A stretch of 64,000 nt of DNA from Rhodovulum strictum (lineage in GTDB: Bacteria; Pseudomonadota; Alphaproteobacteria; Rhodobacterales; Rhodobacteraceae): contig NZ_WJPO01000011.1 in the NCBI RefSeq assembly GCF_009649175.1, positions 34,456-98,455 of the forward strand, given 5' to 3'. The notes below the pieces were generated by a model. The model made no database searches. It saw only the letters and a program-made list of their open reading frames with translations, and was not told where the DNA came from. Position numbers and translations under genes: made by a program. Shown piece by piece: positions 26,011 to 34,762 of the stretch. How positions within the stretch are numbered: position 1 is the stretch's first letter; each line of letters starts with the position of its first letter.

Positions 26011-26622
26011 ATGCGCACCATCAAAGAGCTTGCCGAACAGATCGTCGCCCGGGAGGGCGGCTTCGTGAACGACCCCGACGATCCGGGCGGGGCCACCAAA
26101 TACGGGGTGACGCTGGGCACGCTCAAGTCGCTGGGGATCGACAAGACCGGCGATGGCAGGATCACCGAGGCCGATGTGCGGGCGCTGACCCGCGAGGATG
26201 CGGTCGCGATCTTCATCGAGCATTACTTCCGGCGCCCGCGCATTCACACCCTGCCTGCGATCCTGCACCCGACGCTGTTTGACATGTATGTCAATGCCGG
26301 TGCGAATGCGGTCAAGATCCTGCAACGGTTGTTCAACGACATGGGCCAGCGGGTGTCGGTCGATGGCGTGATCGGGCCGCAGACCGCGCGCGCCGCCGAG
26401 ATCGCCGCCGCCGCAGCCCCCGATCATATCGTGGACGCCTACGGCATCGCCCGGCGCAACTATTACTACGCGATTGCCGACAGCCGTCCCGCCAGCCGCA
26501 AATACGCCCGCCGCCGCGATGGCGGCAAGGGCGGCTGGATCGTCCGCGCCGAGGAATTCATCTCGGTCCGCTACCACCTGAGCGATGCCGAACACCGGGA
26601 AAGGACCGCGAAATGGCGCTGA
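26011..26622 (+). CDS. GTA-type endolysin (glycoside hydrolase 108 N-acetylmuramidase)
   Basis: A 203-residue peptidoglycan hydrolase. The GH108 signature VAREGGFVNDPDDPGGATKYGVT at the N-terminus is quoted in parts: REGGFVNDP with the catalytic Glu, and GGATKYGVT. The C-terminal half has a peptidoglycan-binding fold (SVDGVIGPQTARAAEIAA). No signal peptide is seen, so it needs the holin encoded by the overlapping next gene (10 bases). The pair matches the lysis genes that release gene transfer agents in Rhodobacter, rather than a prophage: no other phage gene is nearby. GAGGGGA precedes the ATG. Confidence 0.88.
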   Translation: MRTIKELAEQIVAREGGFVNDPDDPGGATKYGVTLGTLKSLGIDKTGDGRITEADVRALTREDAVAIFIEHYFRRPRIHTLPAILHPTLFDMYVNAGANAVKILQRLFNDMGQRVSVDGVIGPQTARAAEIAAAAAPDHIVDAYGIARRNYYYAIADSRPASRKYARRRDGGKGGWIVRAEEFISVRYHLSDAEHRERTAKWR

Positions 26623-27218
26623 AATTCGGACTGGCGAACGTGCTTTTCGGCGCAGGCCGCAATGTCATCACCGAAGCGGTCGAGGTCTTCCGCGTCAATG
26701 CCGAGGCGTCCGACCAGCGCGCGGCGGATCTTCAACGCGCCGCGCTGGAACAGTTCGGCCACGAGTTTGCCCATCCCCAGCGCAGTGCCTTCGACCGGCT
26801 GGTGGATGGCATGAACCGCCTGCCGCGGCCGTTCCTGGCGCTGGGGACGGTGTTCCTGCTGGTCTCCGCGATGGTCGATCCGGTCTGGTTCTCGTCGCGG
26901 ATGCAGGGGATCGCATTGGTGCCCGAGCCGCTGTGGTGGCTTCTGGGTGCGATCATCAGCTTCTATTTCGGCTCGCGCTATCAGGCCAAGGGGCAGGAGT
27001 TCCAGCGCTCGATTGCCGAGACCATGGCGCGCACCCCGGCCGTTCTGGAAAACCTGCGCCTGCTGGACCAGCTTGACAAGACGACCAGCTCCACCGCCCC
27101 CGCCGCGCCGCAGTCGCAATCGGCGCCCGCTGCAAGCGCACCGCCCGCCGAGCCCCGGCCCGCGTCATCCGGTTCCTCACCGAACCCCGCGCTCGATGCC
27201 TGGAGGGCAAGGGAATGA
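26613..27218 (+). CDS. GTA-type holin of three transmembrane segments
   Basis: A 201-residue inner membrane protein resembling the 3TM holin family for gene transfer release. Membrane helices are near 70-90 (PFLALGTVFLLVSAMVDPVW) and 105-125 (PLWWLLGAIISFYFGSRYQA), with a weaker N-terminal hydrophobic part. The FYFGSRYQAKGQEF sequence after the second helix is characteristic. The tail from about 155 is a Ser/Pro/Ala-rich disordered stretch. It forms pores that let the upstream endolysin reach the wall. Its stop overlaps the ATG of the following small gene. Confidence 0.88.
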   Translation: MALKFGLANVLFGAGRNVITEAVEVFRVNAEASDQRAADLQRAALEQFGHEFAHPQRSAFDRLVDGMNRLPRPFLALGTVFLLVSAMVDPVWFSSRMQGIALVPEPLWWLLGAIISFYFGSRYQAKGQEFQRSIAETMARTPAVLENLRLLDQLDKTTSSTAPAAPQSQSAPAASAPPAEPRPASSGSSPNPALDAWRARE

Positions 27219-27361
27219 GCCTCGCGCTTGCCGCCGATCTTTGCGTGCTGGCCGCGCTGGGTAGCCTAGCCGCCTTGTGGCAGCATGACCGGACCGAACC
27301 GCTTTGCCGCGAGCTGGTGATCGCGCTGGCCGGGGTCGGTCTGGTTGTGGCGCTGTTCTAG
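27215..27361 (+). CDS. 48-residue membrane protein at the end of the GTA lysis operon
   Basis: A short gene overlapping the holin stop by ATGA. The product has two hydrophobic segments (LALAADLCVLAALGSLAAL and LVIALAGVGLVVALF) joined by WQHDRTEPLCRE, predicting a hairpin in the membrane. The overlap and a good GGAGGGCAAGGGA ribosome site support translation. It could modulate holin timing, as antiholins do, but that is speculation. Confidence 0.65.
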   Translation: MSLALAADLCVLAALGSLAALWQHDRTEPLCRELVIALAGVGLVVALF

Positions 27362-27493
27362 CGGGGCGGTCTGACGGATGGGATCGGCACGTCCCCCCCG
27401 TCCCCCGTTCCATCACCGCAACCGTCGCGCCGCACTGTCCCTTTCGGGGCGAATGGTCTCGTGGCGGGTGCGGCGGGCCCGGCGGATCGCCCG

Positions 27494-28504
27494 TCAGCCG
27501 CGCCGCCGCCGCCGGGGCCGGTCCGGCGCGTCGGAATCGCCGGTGCCATCCGACGAGGACGAGAACCCGCCCAGCTGCGTGGCGATTTCGTCAAGGCTGG
27601 GCCGTGGGCCGCGGGGATGGGTTTCCAGCGCGGCCCGCATGGCGCGCAGATGCTCGGGCGTGGTGCCGCAACAGCCGCCGATGATCCTTGCCCCGCAATC
27701 GCGTGCGAGCACTGCGTAATCGGCCATCAGTTCGGGCGTGCCGTCGTAATGGATATGCCCGTCATGGTATTTCGGGATGCCCGCATTGCCCTTGGCGATG
27801 AACGGCCGTTCCGATCCGGCTGCCGCGAAGCCCATCACCGTGCGCAGCAGATCCGATGCGCCGACGCCGCAATTCGCCCCGAAGGCGACCGGGCTCCAGC
27901 CAAGCCGCTCGACCAGATCCACCAGATCGGCCGAGGTCACGCCCATCATGGTCCGGCCCGCGGTGTCGAAGCTCATCGTGCCGCACCAGGGCATGCCGGC
28001 CAGCCGCGCGGCCTCGGCCGCGGCCTTGTATTCCTCGGGCGCGCTGATCGTCTCGACCCACAGGATATCGACCCCGCCCGCCTTGAGCGCCTCGGCCTGT
28101 TCGTGAAAGATCTCGACCGCCGTGGCATAGGAAAGCGGCCCCATCGGCTCCATGATCTCGCCGGTCGGCCCCATCGAGCCCGCGACGACGACCGTCCGGC
28201 CTGCGGCATCCGCCACCTCGCGCCCCAGTTCTGCGGCGACGCGGTTCAACTCGCCCACCCGCCCCTGTGCGTCATGCAGCTTCAGCCGCGCCGCATTGCC
28301 GCCGAAGGTATTCGTCAGGAAGATGTCCGATCCCGCCTCGACCGCGCCGCGGTAAAGCGCGCGGATCGCGTCGGGCCTGTCGGTGTTCCACAATTCCGGC
28401 GCGTCGCCCGAGGAAAGCCCCATGTTGAACAGGTTGGTGCCCGTGGCCCCGTCGGCCATCAACCAGTCGCGGGTTTCGAGCAGGCGGGACAGAGCATCTG
28501 TCAT
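27494..28504 (-). CDS. bmt: Homocysteine S-methyltransferase (betaine-homocysteine methyltransferase-like)
   Basis: A 336-residue zinc-dependent methyltransferase. The barrel starts LMADGATGTNLFNMG. The zinc cysteines are in FGANCGVGASD and IIGGCCGTTPEH. The C-terminus is a disordered Ser/Arg tail. Rhodobacterales often use such a stand-alone domain as the homocysteine-binding part of a split B12-dependent methionine synthase; a corrinoid protein and DUF1638 gene at 48-49.5 kb are fitting partners. Betaine could be an alternative methyl donor. AAGGACG precedes the ATG. It converges on the GTA lysis genes. Confidence 0.9.
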   Translation of the reverse strand: MTDALSRLLETRDWLMADGATGTNLFNMGLSSGDAPELWNTDRPDAIRALYRGAVEAGSDIFLTNTFGGNAARLKLHDAQGRVGELNRVAAELGREVADAAGRTVVVAGSMGPTGEIMEPMGPLSYATAVEIFHEQAEALKAGGVDILWVETISAPEEYKAAAEAARLAGMPWCGTMSFDTAGRTMMGVTSADLVDLVERLGWSPVAFGANCGVGASDLLRTVMGFAAAGSERPFIAKGNAGIPKYHDGHIHYDGTPELMADYAVLARDCGARIIGGCCGTTPEHLRAMRAALETHPRGPRPSLDEIATQLGGFSSSSDGTGDSDAPDRPRRRRRG

Positions 28505-28602
28505 CGGTCACGTCCTTGTGAAACGGTGCGGCGGCCCGCAGAGGGGGCCGCCGGTCGCGATTGAAGCAGAAGCGCGCATCGGTCGACCGACACGCCCGCG
28601 CC

Positions 28603-28917
28603 TCAGCTTTCGGTCATGATCTGGTCCCGCGCGAGTGCCATCAGTTCGGCCATCTTGGCGCGGATCGTTTCCTCGTCGGCCTTGTCGCCCAGATCGCCGG
28701 CCAGCTTGCGATACACATCCTCGTCGCCGGGTTCCTCGAAATCGGCCTTGACCACCTGCTTGGCGTAGTCGAGCGCGTCGTCTTCCGACAGCCCCATCAA
28801 CTCTGCCGCCCAGAGGCCCAGAAGCTTGTTGCGCCGGGCCTCGGCCCTGAACTGAAGTTCGGAGTCATGGGCGAACTTGTTCTCGAAGGCGTTCTCGCGT
28901 TCGTCGAAGGTGGTCAT
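28603..28917 (-). CDS. F1FO-ATPase inhibitor subunit zeta (DUF1476)
   Basis: A 104-residue all-helical protein, the exact size of the Paracoccus denitrificans zeta subunit. It starts MTTFDERENAFENKFAHDSE, with AEARRNKLLGLWAAELMGL and an acidic C-terminal half (KADFEEPGDEDVYRKLAGDL). In alphaproteobacteria zeta inserts its N-terminal helix into the F1 rotor interface and blocks ATP hydrolysis. GGAGGG lies upstream of the ATG. It stands alone between bmt and the SRPBCC gene. Confidence 0.93.
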   Translation of the reverse strand: MTTFDERENAFENKFAHDSELQFRAEARRNKLLGLWAAELMGLSEDDALDYAKQVVKADFEEPGDEDVYRKLAGDLGDKADEETIRAKMAELMALARDQIMTES

Positions 28918-29018
28918 CGGGGTCTGGCCCTCCTGGGATTCCGCTTTCGACAGCCATTTAAGGGAAGAACGCCGCGATGCCTAGGGGCAGCCTGCCTTCG
29001 GGGCGCGGTTCTTCGTCC

Positions 29019-29471
29019 CTATGCGGACCGGCGCACGCTTTCGCGGCCCAACGCCGCCAGACCGCGCCGAAGTGCGGCATTCAGCGCGCGTTCGGTCAGC
29101 CCCGGCAACTGCCGCGCAAGGCCCGAGGCCACCGACGCCTCGACGCTGGCAAGCGTCGCGTCGCCCTTCTCGATCAGCGTCAGCAGGTATCCGGCCTGCA
29201 CCTCGCCCGCCTGTCCGATCCAGCCGATGCAGGCGCAGGGCTCCAGCCTTGCGATCTGGGCGATCAACGTCAACCCGTGTGCATCGGTCCAGATCAGGAC
29301 GCTGCCATGGGCCAGCGGGCCGATCTGCCTGACCCCGCGGATGGTGTCGTTCCAGGCGGGCCAGCGTTCGAAATCGGTAAGTGTGTGCCAGACCCGTTCA
29401 CGACTGGCGGGGATAAGCTCGTGCGCGACGGTGCGCACGGGGGCTGCGTGGTCGATCACGAACCGGTCCAT
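29019..29471 (-). CDS. SRPBCC-fold (polyketide cyclase-like) protein
   Basis: A 150-residue protein with the START/Bet v 1-like pattern: [31 protein letters not shown] at residues 16-46 in two parts, a curved sheet region, and a long C-terminal helix ([22 protein letters not shown]). Such domains bind hydrophobic ligands; the ligand is unknown. The start MDRFVID is preferred because GGAAGGG sits about 7 bases before it. It is divergent from purC. Confidence 0.8.
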   Translation of the reverse strand: MDRFVIDHAAPVRTVAHELIPASRERVWHTLTDFERWPAWNDTIRGVRQIGPLAHGSVLIWTDAHGLTLIAQIARLEPCACIGWIGQAGEVQAGYLLTLIEKGDATLASVEASVASGLARQLPGLTERALNAALRRGLAALGRESVRRSA

Positions 29472-29747
29472 CGGTTTCCCTTCCGGCCCGCAGAAGGCCT
29501 GAGCAAGGCACACTCCAGCAACCTAGAGGCGACCGGATTTCTACCGGTGCGGGTGAATTTCTTCATGCGTCCGGCGCCGTCAAGGGATACCAAAGTCGCA
29601 GTTGTCCGCCATGCGGCCCGGACTGGGGGCGGATCCGGCCCGCTTGGCCGATCCGCGCCGCCTTGCGGCAGGGCTGTCCTTGCCCTAAAAGCGCAGCACA
29701 AGCGCGCGGGGCGTCCGTCTCCCGCGCCGTCCGGATTCGGAGTATCC

Positions 29748-30509
29748 ATGGCAAGGCGCAAGAAGATCTACGAAGGCAAGGCGAAGATCCTGTACGAAGG
29801 CCCCGAGCCCGGAACGCTGGTACAGTATTTCAAGGATGACGCCACCGCCTTCAACGCCGAGAAGCATGACGTGATCGAGGGCAAGGGGGTGCTGAACAAC
29901 CGTCTGTCCGAATTCTTCATGTCCGGGCTGAACGCGATCGGTGTGCCGACCCATTTCATCAAGCGGCTGAACATGCGCGAGCAGCTCATCCGTCAGGTCG
30001 AGATCATTCCGCTGGAAGTCGTCGTGCGCAACACCGCCGCCGGGTCGATGTCCAAGCGGCTCGGCATCGAGGAGGGCACGCCGCTGCCCCGTCCCATCGT
30101 CGAGTTCTACTTCAAGGACGATGCGCTGGGCGATCCGATGGTGACCGAGGAGCACATCATCGCCTTCGGTTGGGCCAGCCAGCAGGATCTGGACGACATG
30201 GTGGCACTGTCGCTTCGCGTGAACGACTTCCTGTCGGGCGTGATGATGGCGGTCGGCATCAAGCTGGTGGATTTCAAGATCGAGATCGGCCGGATCTGGG
30301 ATGGCGACTTCATGCGCCTTGTCGTCGCCGACGAGATCAGCCCCGACAGCTGTCGGCTGTGGGATGTCAAGACCGGCCAGCATCTGGACAAGGACGTGTT
30401 CCGCCGCGACCTGGGCAGCCTGACGGATGCCTATTCCGAGGTCGCCCGGCGGCTGGGCGTGCTGCCCTCGAACGTCACCCACGCATCGAAGCCGACCCTC
30501 ATCAATTGA
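29748..30509 (+). CDS. purC: Phosphoribosylaminoimidazole-succinocarboxamide synthase
   Basis: SAICAR synthetase of purine synthesis, condensing CAIR and aspartate with ATP. The 253-residue protein starts [17 protein letters not shown], the family N-terminus. Other hallmarks are [20 protein letters not shown] near 95, [26 protein letters not shown] split across about 180-205, and [16 protein letters not shown] near 212. CGGAG precedes the ATG. purS and purQ follow on the same strand after 177 bases. Confidence 0.97.
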   Translation: MARRKKIYEGKAKILYEGPEPGTLVQYFKDDATAFNAEKHDVIEGKGVLNNRLSEFFMSGLNAIGVPTHFIKRLNMREQLIRQVEIIPLEVVVRNTAAGSMSKRLGIEEGTPLPRPIVEFYFKDDALGDPMVTEEHIIAFGWASQQDLDDMVALSLRVNDFLSGVMMAVGIKLVDFKIEIGRIWDGDFMRLVVADEISPDSCRLWDVKTGQHLDKDVFRRDLGSLTDAYSEVARRLGVLPSNVTHASKPTLIN

Positions 30510-30686
30510 AAGGGAAAGCGTGTCCGGCTTGTGTCATCACAAACCCGCCCCGGACATGACCCCACACGCGACGGCGCCCGCGGCAAGCACAGGCGCAAAT
30601 GATCCGAACGGAAGGTCAGGGGGCGGCGGCGCCGCCCGCGCCCGCAACAGTTCAAGGCCCGCAGCAAGACAAGGAAGGACCACAGG

Positions 30687-30926
30687 ATGAAGGCCCGCGT
30701 TCACGTGATGCTGAAGGATGGCGTTCTGGACCCGCAGGGGCAGGCCGTGGCCCATGCGCTGGGCACGCTGGGCTTTCAGGGTGTGGGCGAGGTGCGCCAG
30801 GGCAAGGTGATCGACCTGGAACTGGCCGAGACCGACCGCACCAGGGCCGAGGCACAGGTGCGCGAGATGTGCGAGAAGCTGCTGGCCAACACGGTGATCG
30901 AACGCTTCGACATCGAGATCGGCTGA
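30687..30926 (+). CDS. purS: Phosphoribosylformylglycinamidine synthase subunit PurS
   Basis: A 79-residue small subunit that bridges PurQ and PurL and channels ammonia. [20 protein letters not shown] and the central [17 protein letters not shown] are the family landmarks, ending in a beta strand [21 protein letters not shown] precedes the ATG. purQ starts 16 bases later. The matching small PurL is at 15.6-17.7 kb. Confidence 0.96.
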   Translation: MKARVHVMLKDGVLDPQGQAVAHALGTLGFQGVGEVRQGKVIDLELAETDRTRAEAQVREMCEKLLANTVIERFDIEIG

Positions 30927-30942
30927 GACCGGAGGGAATGCG

Positions 30943-31611
30943 ATGAAAGCTGCCGTTCTGGTCTTTCCCGGTTCCAACTGCGACCGCGATCTGGCCGTGG
31001 CGTTCCGCAATGCGGGCGCCGAGGTCACGATGGTCTGGCACAAGGACAATGCGCTGCCCGCGGGTGTCGATGTCGTCGGCATCCCCGGCGGGTTTTCCTT
31101 CGGCGATTACCTGCGCTGCGGGGCCATTGCCGCGCGCTCGCCGATCACCCGGGCGGTGATCGAGCACACGCATCGCGGCGGCTATGCGCTGGGCATCTGC
31201 AACGGTTTTCAGGTGCTGACCGAGACCGGCATCCTGCCCGGTGCGCTGATGCGCAATGCGGGGCTGAAATTCATCTGCAAGCCCGTCGATCTGACGGTCG
31301 AAACCGCCGACAGCGCCTTTACCGCCTGCTATGCCAAAGGGCAGCGGATCAGCATTCCGATCGCCCATCACGATGGCAATTATGTCGCCGATGCCGACCT
31401 TGTGGCGCGGCTGCGCGACGAGGACCGCATCGCCTTCAGCTATGCCGAAAATCCCAACGGTTCGACCGCCGGGATTGCCGGGATCCTGTCGGAAAACCGC
31501 CGGGTGCTGGGGCTGATGCCGCACCCCGAACGCGCCGCCGAGCCCGCCCATGGCGGCACCGACGGGGCGGCGCTTTTCCGCTCGCTGATCGGCGCGCTTG
31601 CGCTGGCCTGA
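30943..31611 (+). CDS. purQ: Phosphoribosylformylglycinamidine synthase subunit PurQ
   Basis: Class I glutamine amidotransferase subunit giving ammonia to PurL. The 222 residues contain the nucleophile in [12 protein letters not shown] near 86 and the His-Glu pair in [15 protein letters not shown] near 193, so the catalytic triad is complete. The N-terminus [16 protein letters not shown] is typical. GGAGGGA precedes the ATG. It is co-transcribed with purS. Confidence 0.97.
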   Translation: MKAAVLVFPGSNCDRDLAVAFRNAGAEVTMVWHKDNALPAGVDVVGIPGGFSFGDYLRCGAIAARSPITRAVIEHTHRGGYALGICNGFQVLTETGILPGALMRNAGLKFICKPVDLTVETADSAFTACYAKGQRISIPIAHHDGNYVADADLVARLRDEDRIAFSYAENPNGSTAGIAGILSENRRVLGLMPHPERAAEPAHGGTDGAALFRSLIGALALA

Positions 31612-31622
31612 ACGGGCCGCGC

Positions 31623-31651
31623 TTGAGCCTGCACGCGCCAGGGCGTAACCT
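31623..31651 (+). promoter_or_regulatory. Promoter of the DctB-like kinase gene, predicts leaderless mRNA
   Basis: TTGAGC (31623-31628), a 17-base spacer and TAACCT (31646-31651), followed after only 6 bases by the ATG at 31658. No Shine-Dalgarno lies before the ATG. Transcription would begin at or next to the start codon. Confidence 0.5.
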
Positions 31652-31657
31652 GTAGCG

Positions 31658-33421
31658 ATGCTGGGTTATTTCCGCCAGGCCAGGATCGTCCGCCCCTATG
31701 GCGCGGGGGGATGGGGCAAGCGCATCGCGCTTCTCCTGCTGGTGGCGGTTGCCGTCGCGACGGTCTGGGTCACCAATACCTGGCTGACCGAACGCTTTAC
31801 CGAGAACACCCGCAACCGCGCGCAGGTCCGGCTGGCGCTTTACTCGGGCAGCGTGGTCAGCGAATTGCAGCGTGCCTCGGTGGTGCCGCTGTTGCTGTCG
31901 CGCGATCCGATGCTGATCCAGGCGCTCGACAGCGGCGATTTCTCGCAAAGCTCGCAGCGGCTGATCTCCTATGTGGACGAGATCGGCGCGGCCTCGCTGA
32001 TGCTGCTGGACAATACCGGCCGGGTGGTGGCGGCGACGGATCGCGCCCAGATCGGCAGCAACCTGCGCAGCGCCCCCTTCTTCGTCGAGGCGCAGCGCTC
32101 GAACGAGACGGTGTTCATCACCTCGCGCACCGAGGCGGGGGGCTTTGCCTTTACCTATTCGCGTGCGGTCACGGCCGACCGCCGCAGAGCCGGCGTGATC
32201 GTGGTGGGCGTCGATCTGGCCAAGTTCGAGAAAAGCTGGGCGGGCATCGCGGATGCGATCATCGTCACCGACAGCGAGGGCAACATCATCCTGTCGACCG
32301 AACCGCGCTGGCGCGGTCGCACCGTGGACGAGGCGCTGGCGGTACGCTCGCCACCCTCGGCGATCCGGCGCGCGTTGCAGGCGACGGCCGATTGGGGCGC
32401 GCTGCCGCCCGATGCCTATCTGATGGGCGAGGCGGTGATGCGCAACGAGGCGCGCATCCCGTTTCGTGGCTGGCGGATCGTGTCCTTCACGACCTATGTC
32501 TCGGTGCGCGAGCGGGTGAACGCGGTTCTTGCGCTCGAGATCATGGGTTTTGCGATCCTTCTGGCGGGCACCTTCTACCTGATGTCGCGCCGCGCCCATC
32601 TGCGCTCGCGTGTGTTCCAGCGCGAGACCGCCGAACTGCGCGAACTGAACGCCCGGCTGCAACGCGAGATCGCAGAGCGCGAGCGTGCAGAGAAGAACCT
32701 TGAGGTGGTCGAGCAGACGCTTGCGCAAAGCTCCAAGCTGGCCGCGCTGGGCGAGATGTCGGCCGCGGTCAGCCACGAGTTGAACCAGCCGCTGGCCGCG
32801 ATGAAGACCTATCTGGCAGGCGCTCGGCTTCTGGTGCAGCGCAAGCGGCCCGACGAGGCGCTGTCCTCGTTCCAGCGCATCGATGACCTGATCGAGCGGA
32901 TGGGCGCGATCACGCGGCAGTTGAAAAGCTATGCCCGCAAGGGCGGCGATGCGTTCGAGCCGCTGGACGTGCGATCATGCATCTCGGGGGCGCTGTCGAT
33001 GATGGAACCCCAGCTCAAGACCCGCCGTGTCACGATCACCCGGACCATGCCGCGCCAGCCGGTGATGGTGATGGCCGACCGGGTGCGGCTGGAGCAGGTC
33101 ATCATCAACCTGTTGCGCAACGCGCTGGACGCCACGCGCGAGACGCCCGAGCCGCAGGTCGATGTCATCCTTTCGGCGGGCGAGACGGCGACGCTGACGG
33201 TGCGCGACAACGGCCATGGCATCGAGGATCCGGACCGGCTGTTCGAGCCCTTCTACACCACCAAGCAGCCCGGCGACGGCGTCGGGCTGGGTCTTGCGAT
33301 CTCGTCGGGGATCGTGAACGATCTGGGCGGGCGGCTGACGGCGCGCAACGGGCACGAGGGCGGGGCTGTATTCGAGGTTCAGCTTCCCATATTGAGCCAG
33401 GACATGGAAGCCGCAGAGTAA
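31658..33421 (+). CDS. Sensor histidine kinase, DctB-like
   Basis: A 587-residue inner membrane kinase. Helix 1 covers about 23-42 (IALLLLVAVAVATVWV), then a periplasmic double-Cache-type sensor domain (about 45-285), then helix 2 near 290-310 (LALEIMGFAILLAGTFYLM). A coiled coil (ETAELRELNARLQREIAE) leads to the dimerisation helix with the phospho-accepting His in SAAVSHELNQPLAAMKTY near 372. The ATPase domain has N, G1 and G2 boxes (NLLRNALDATRE, DNGHGI, GVGLGLAIS). DctB proteins sense C4-dicarboxylates; no dct transporter is adjacent, so the ligand is unproven. The regulator gene follows after 21 bases. Confidence 0.9.
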   Translation: MLGYFRQARIVRPYGAGGWGKRIALLLLVAVAVATVWVTNTWLTERFTENTRNRAQVRLALYSGSVVSELQRASVVPLLLSRDPMLIQALDSGDFSQSSQRLISYVDEIGAASLMLLDNTGRVVAATDRAQIGSNLRSAPFFVEAQRSNETVFITSRTEAGGFAFTYSRAVTADRRRAGVIVVGVDLAKFEKSWAGIADAIIVTDSEGNIILSTEPRWRGRTVDEALAVRSPPSAIRRALQATADWGALPPDAYLMGEAVMRNEARIPFRGWRIVSFTTYVSVRERVNAVLALEIMGFAILLAGTFYLMSRRAHLRSRVFQRETAELRELNARLQREIAERERAEKNLEVVEQTLAQSSKLAALGEMSAAVSHELNQPLAAMKTYLAGARLLVQRKRPDEALSSFQRIDDLIERMGAITRQLKSYARKGGDAFEPLDVRSCISGALSMMEPQLKTRRVTITRTMPRQPVMVMADRVRLEQVIINLLRNALDATRETPEPQVDVILSAGETATLTVRDNGHGIEDPDRLFEPFYTTKQPGDGVGLGLAISSGIVNDLGGRLTARNGHEGGAVFEVQLPILSQDMEAAE

Positions 33422-33442
33422 TCAGGACGGAAGCCTCAGGCC

Positions 33443-34762
33443 ATGAAGATCGCGATTGTCGACGACGAACAGGATATGCGCCAGTCGATCAGCCAGTGGC
33501 TGGCGCTGTCGGGTTTCGAAACCGCCACCTTCGCCCGGGCCGAGGATGCGCTGAAGGAGATCGGCCCCGATTTCGCGGGCGTCGTCGTGACCGACATCAA
33601 GATGCCGGGCATGGACGGGATATCCTTCCTGAAAAAGCTGATGAGCCTCGACTCCACGCTGCCCGTCATCATGATCACCGGCCATGGCGACGTGCCGATG
33701 GCGGTCGAGGCGATGCGGATCGGTGCCTATGACTTCATGGAAAAGCCGTTCAACCCCGACCGCATGACCGAACTGGCCAAGCGCGCCAGCCAGGCGCGGC
33801 GGCTGACGCTGGACAGCCGCGCGCTGCGCCGCGAACTGGGCGATGGCACGGTTCTGGTCAAGAAGCTGATGGGCTCCTCCCCTGTGATGGAGCGGCTGCG
33901 CGAGGACATTCTCGATCTGGGCCAGGCGGACGGCCATGTGCTGATCGACGGCGAAACCGGCACCGGCAAGACGCTAGTGGCGCATGCGCTGCACGCGGTC
34001 GGCCCGCGCGCGGGCAAGAAATTCGTGCAGATCGCCTGTTCGGCCTGCGATGCCGACGCGCTGTCGGCGCGGCTGTTCGGCCCCGTCGATGAGGGCGGGG
34101 CGCTTCCGGCGGTCGAGGAGGCACGCGGTGGCACGCTCTGCCTCGAGGATGTCGAGGCGCTGTCGCCCGCGCTTCAGGCCCGGCTTCTGACCTTCATCAA
34201 CGATCAGGGCAGTCCGGCAGAGACCCGCATCATCGCGGTGTCGAACCTTCAGGAACAGGACAAGACCGTCGAGGACATGCTGCGCCCCGACCTGTTCTAC
34301 CGGCTTGCGGCGATGCGGATCACCCTGCCGCCCCTGCGCAACCGCGGCGAGGATATCCTGACCCTGTTCAACCGGCTGTCCGAGCAGTTCGCCGAGGAAT
34401 ATGGCTGCGACGCGCCCGAGGTCAGCGCGCAGGAAGCCGCGCAACTGATGCAGGCGCCTTGGCCCGGCAATATCCGCCAGCTCATCAACATTTCCGAACG
34501 CGCGGTGCTGCAAAGCCGGCGCGGCTCTGGCACGATCGCCAGCCTTCTGATGGCCGATAACGAGGCGACGCGGCCGGTGATGACGACCGAGGGCAAGCCG
34601 CTCAAGGAATATGTCGAGGCGTTCGAGCGGATGCTGATCGACAACACGATGCGCCGCCACAAGGGCTCGATCTCGGGCGTGATGGAAGAACTGTGCCTGC
34701 CCCGGCGCACGCTGAACGAGAAGATGGCCAAGTACGGGCTCAGCCGGTCCGACTATCTCTAG
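33443..34762 (+). CDS. DctD-like response regulator with degenerate GAFTGA loop
   Basis: A 439-residue regulator: receiver domain 1-120 (phospho-acceptor Asp in VVTDIKMPGMDG, Lys in FMEKPF), AAA+ domain 140-370, and a Fis-type helix-turn-helix at the C-terminus (CLPRRTLNEKMAKYG). Walker A GETGTGKT and the arginine-finger segment DLFYRL and LRNRGED are present. However, the L1 loop that should read GAFTGA, for sigma-54 contact, is replaced in LFGPVDEGGALPAVEEA, and Walker B is altered to LCLEDVEAL. It therefore probably does not activate sigma-54 polymerase. It forms an operon with the DctB-like kinase. Confidence 0.9.
   Translation: MKIAIVDDEQDMRQSISQWLALSGFETATFARAEDALKEIGPDFAGVVVTDIKMPGMDGISFLKKLMSLDSTLPVIMITGHGDVPMAVEAMRIGAYDFMEKPFNPDRMTELAKRASQARRLTLDSRALRRELGDGTVLVKKLMGSSPVMERLREDILDLGQADGHVLIDGETGTGKTLVAHALHAVGPRAGKKFVQIACSACDADALSARLFGPVDEGGALPAVEEARGGTLCLEDVEALSPALQARLLTFINDQGSPAETRIIAVSNLQEQDKTVEDMLRPDLFYRLAAMRITLPPLRNRGEDILTLFNRLSEQFAEEYGCDAPEVSAQEAAQLMQAPWPGNIRQLINISERAVLQSRRGSGTIASLLMADNEATRPVMTTEGKPLKEYVEAFERMLIDNTMRRHKGSISGVMEELCLPRRTLNEKMAKYGLSRSDYL

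Noticed and set aside
26011..27361. Remnant prophage
   Set aside because: Only lysis genes are present, base composition matches the surroundings, and no integrase, attachment site or structural gene is nearby; the GTA explanation fits better.
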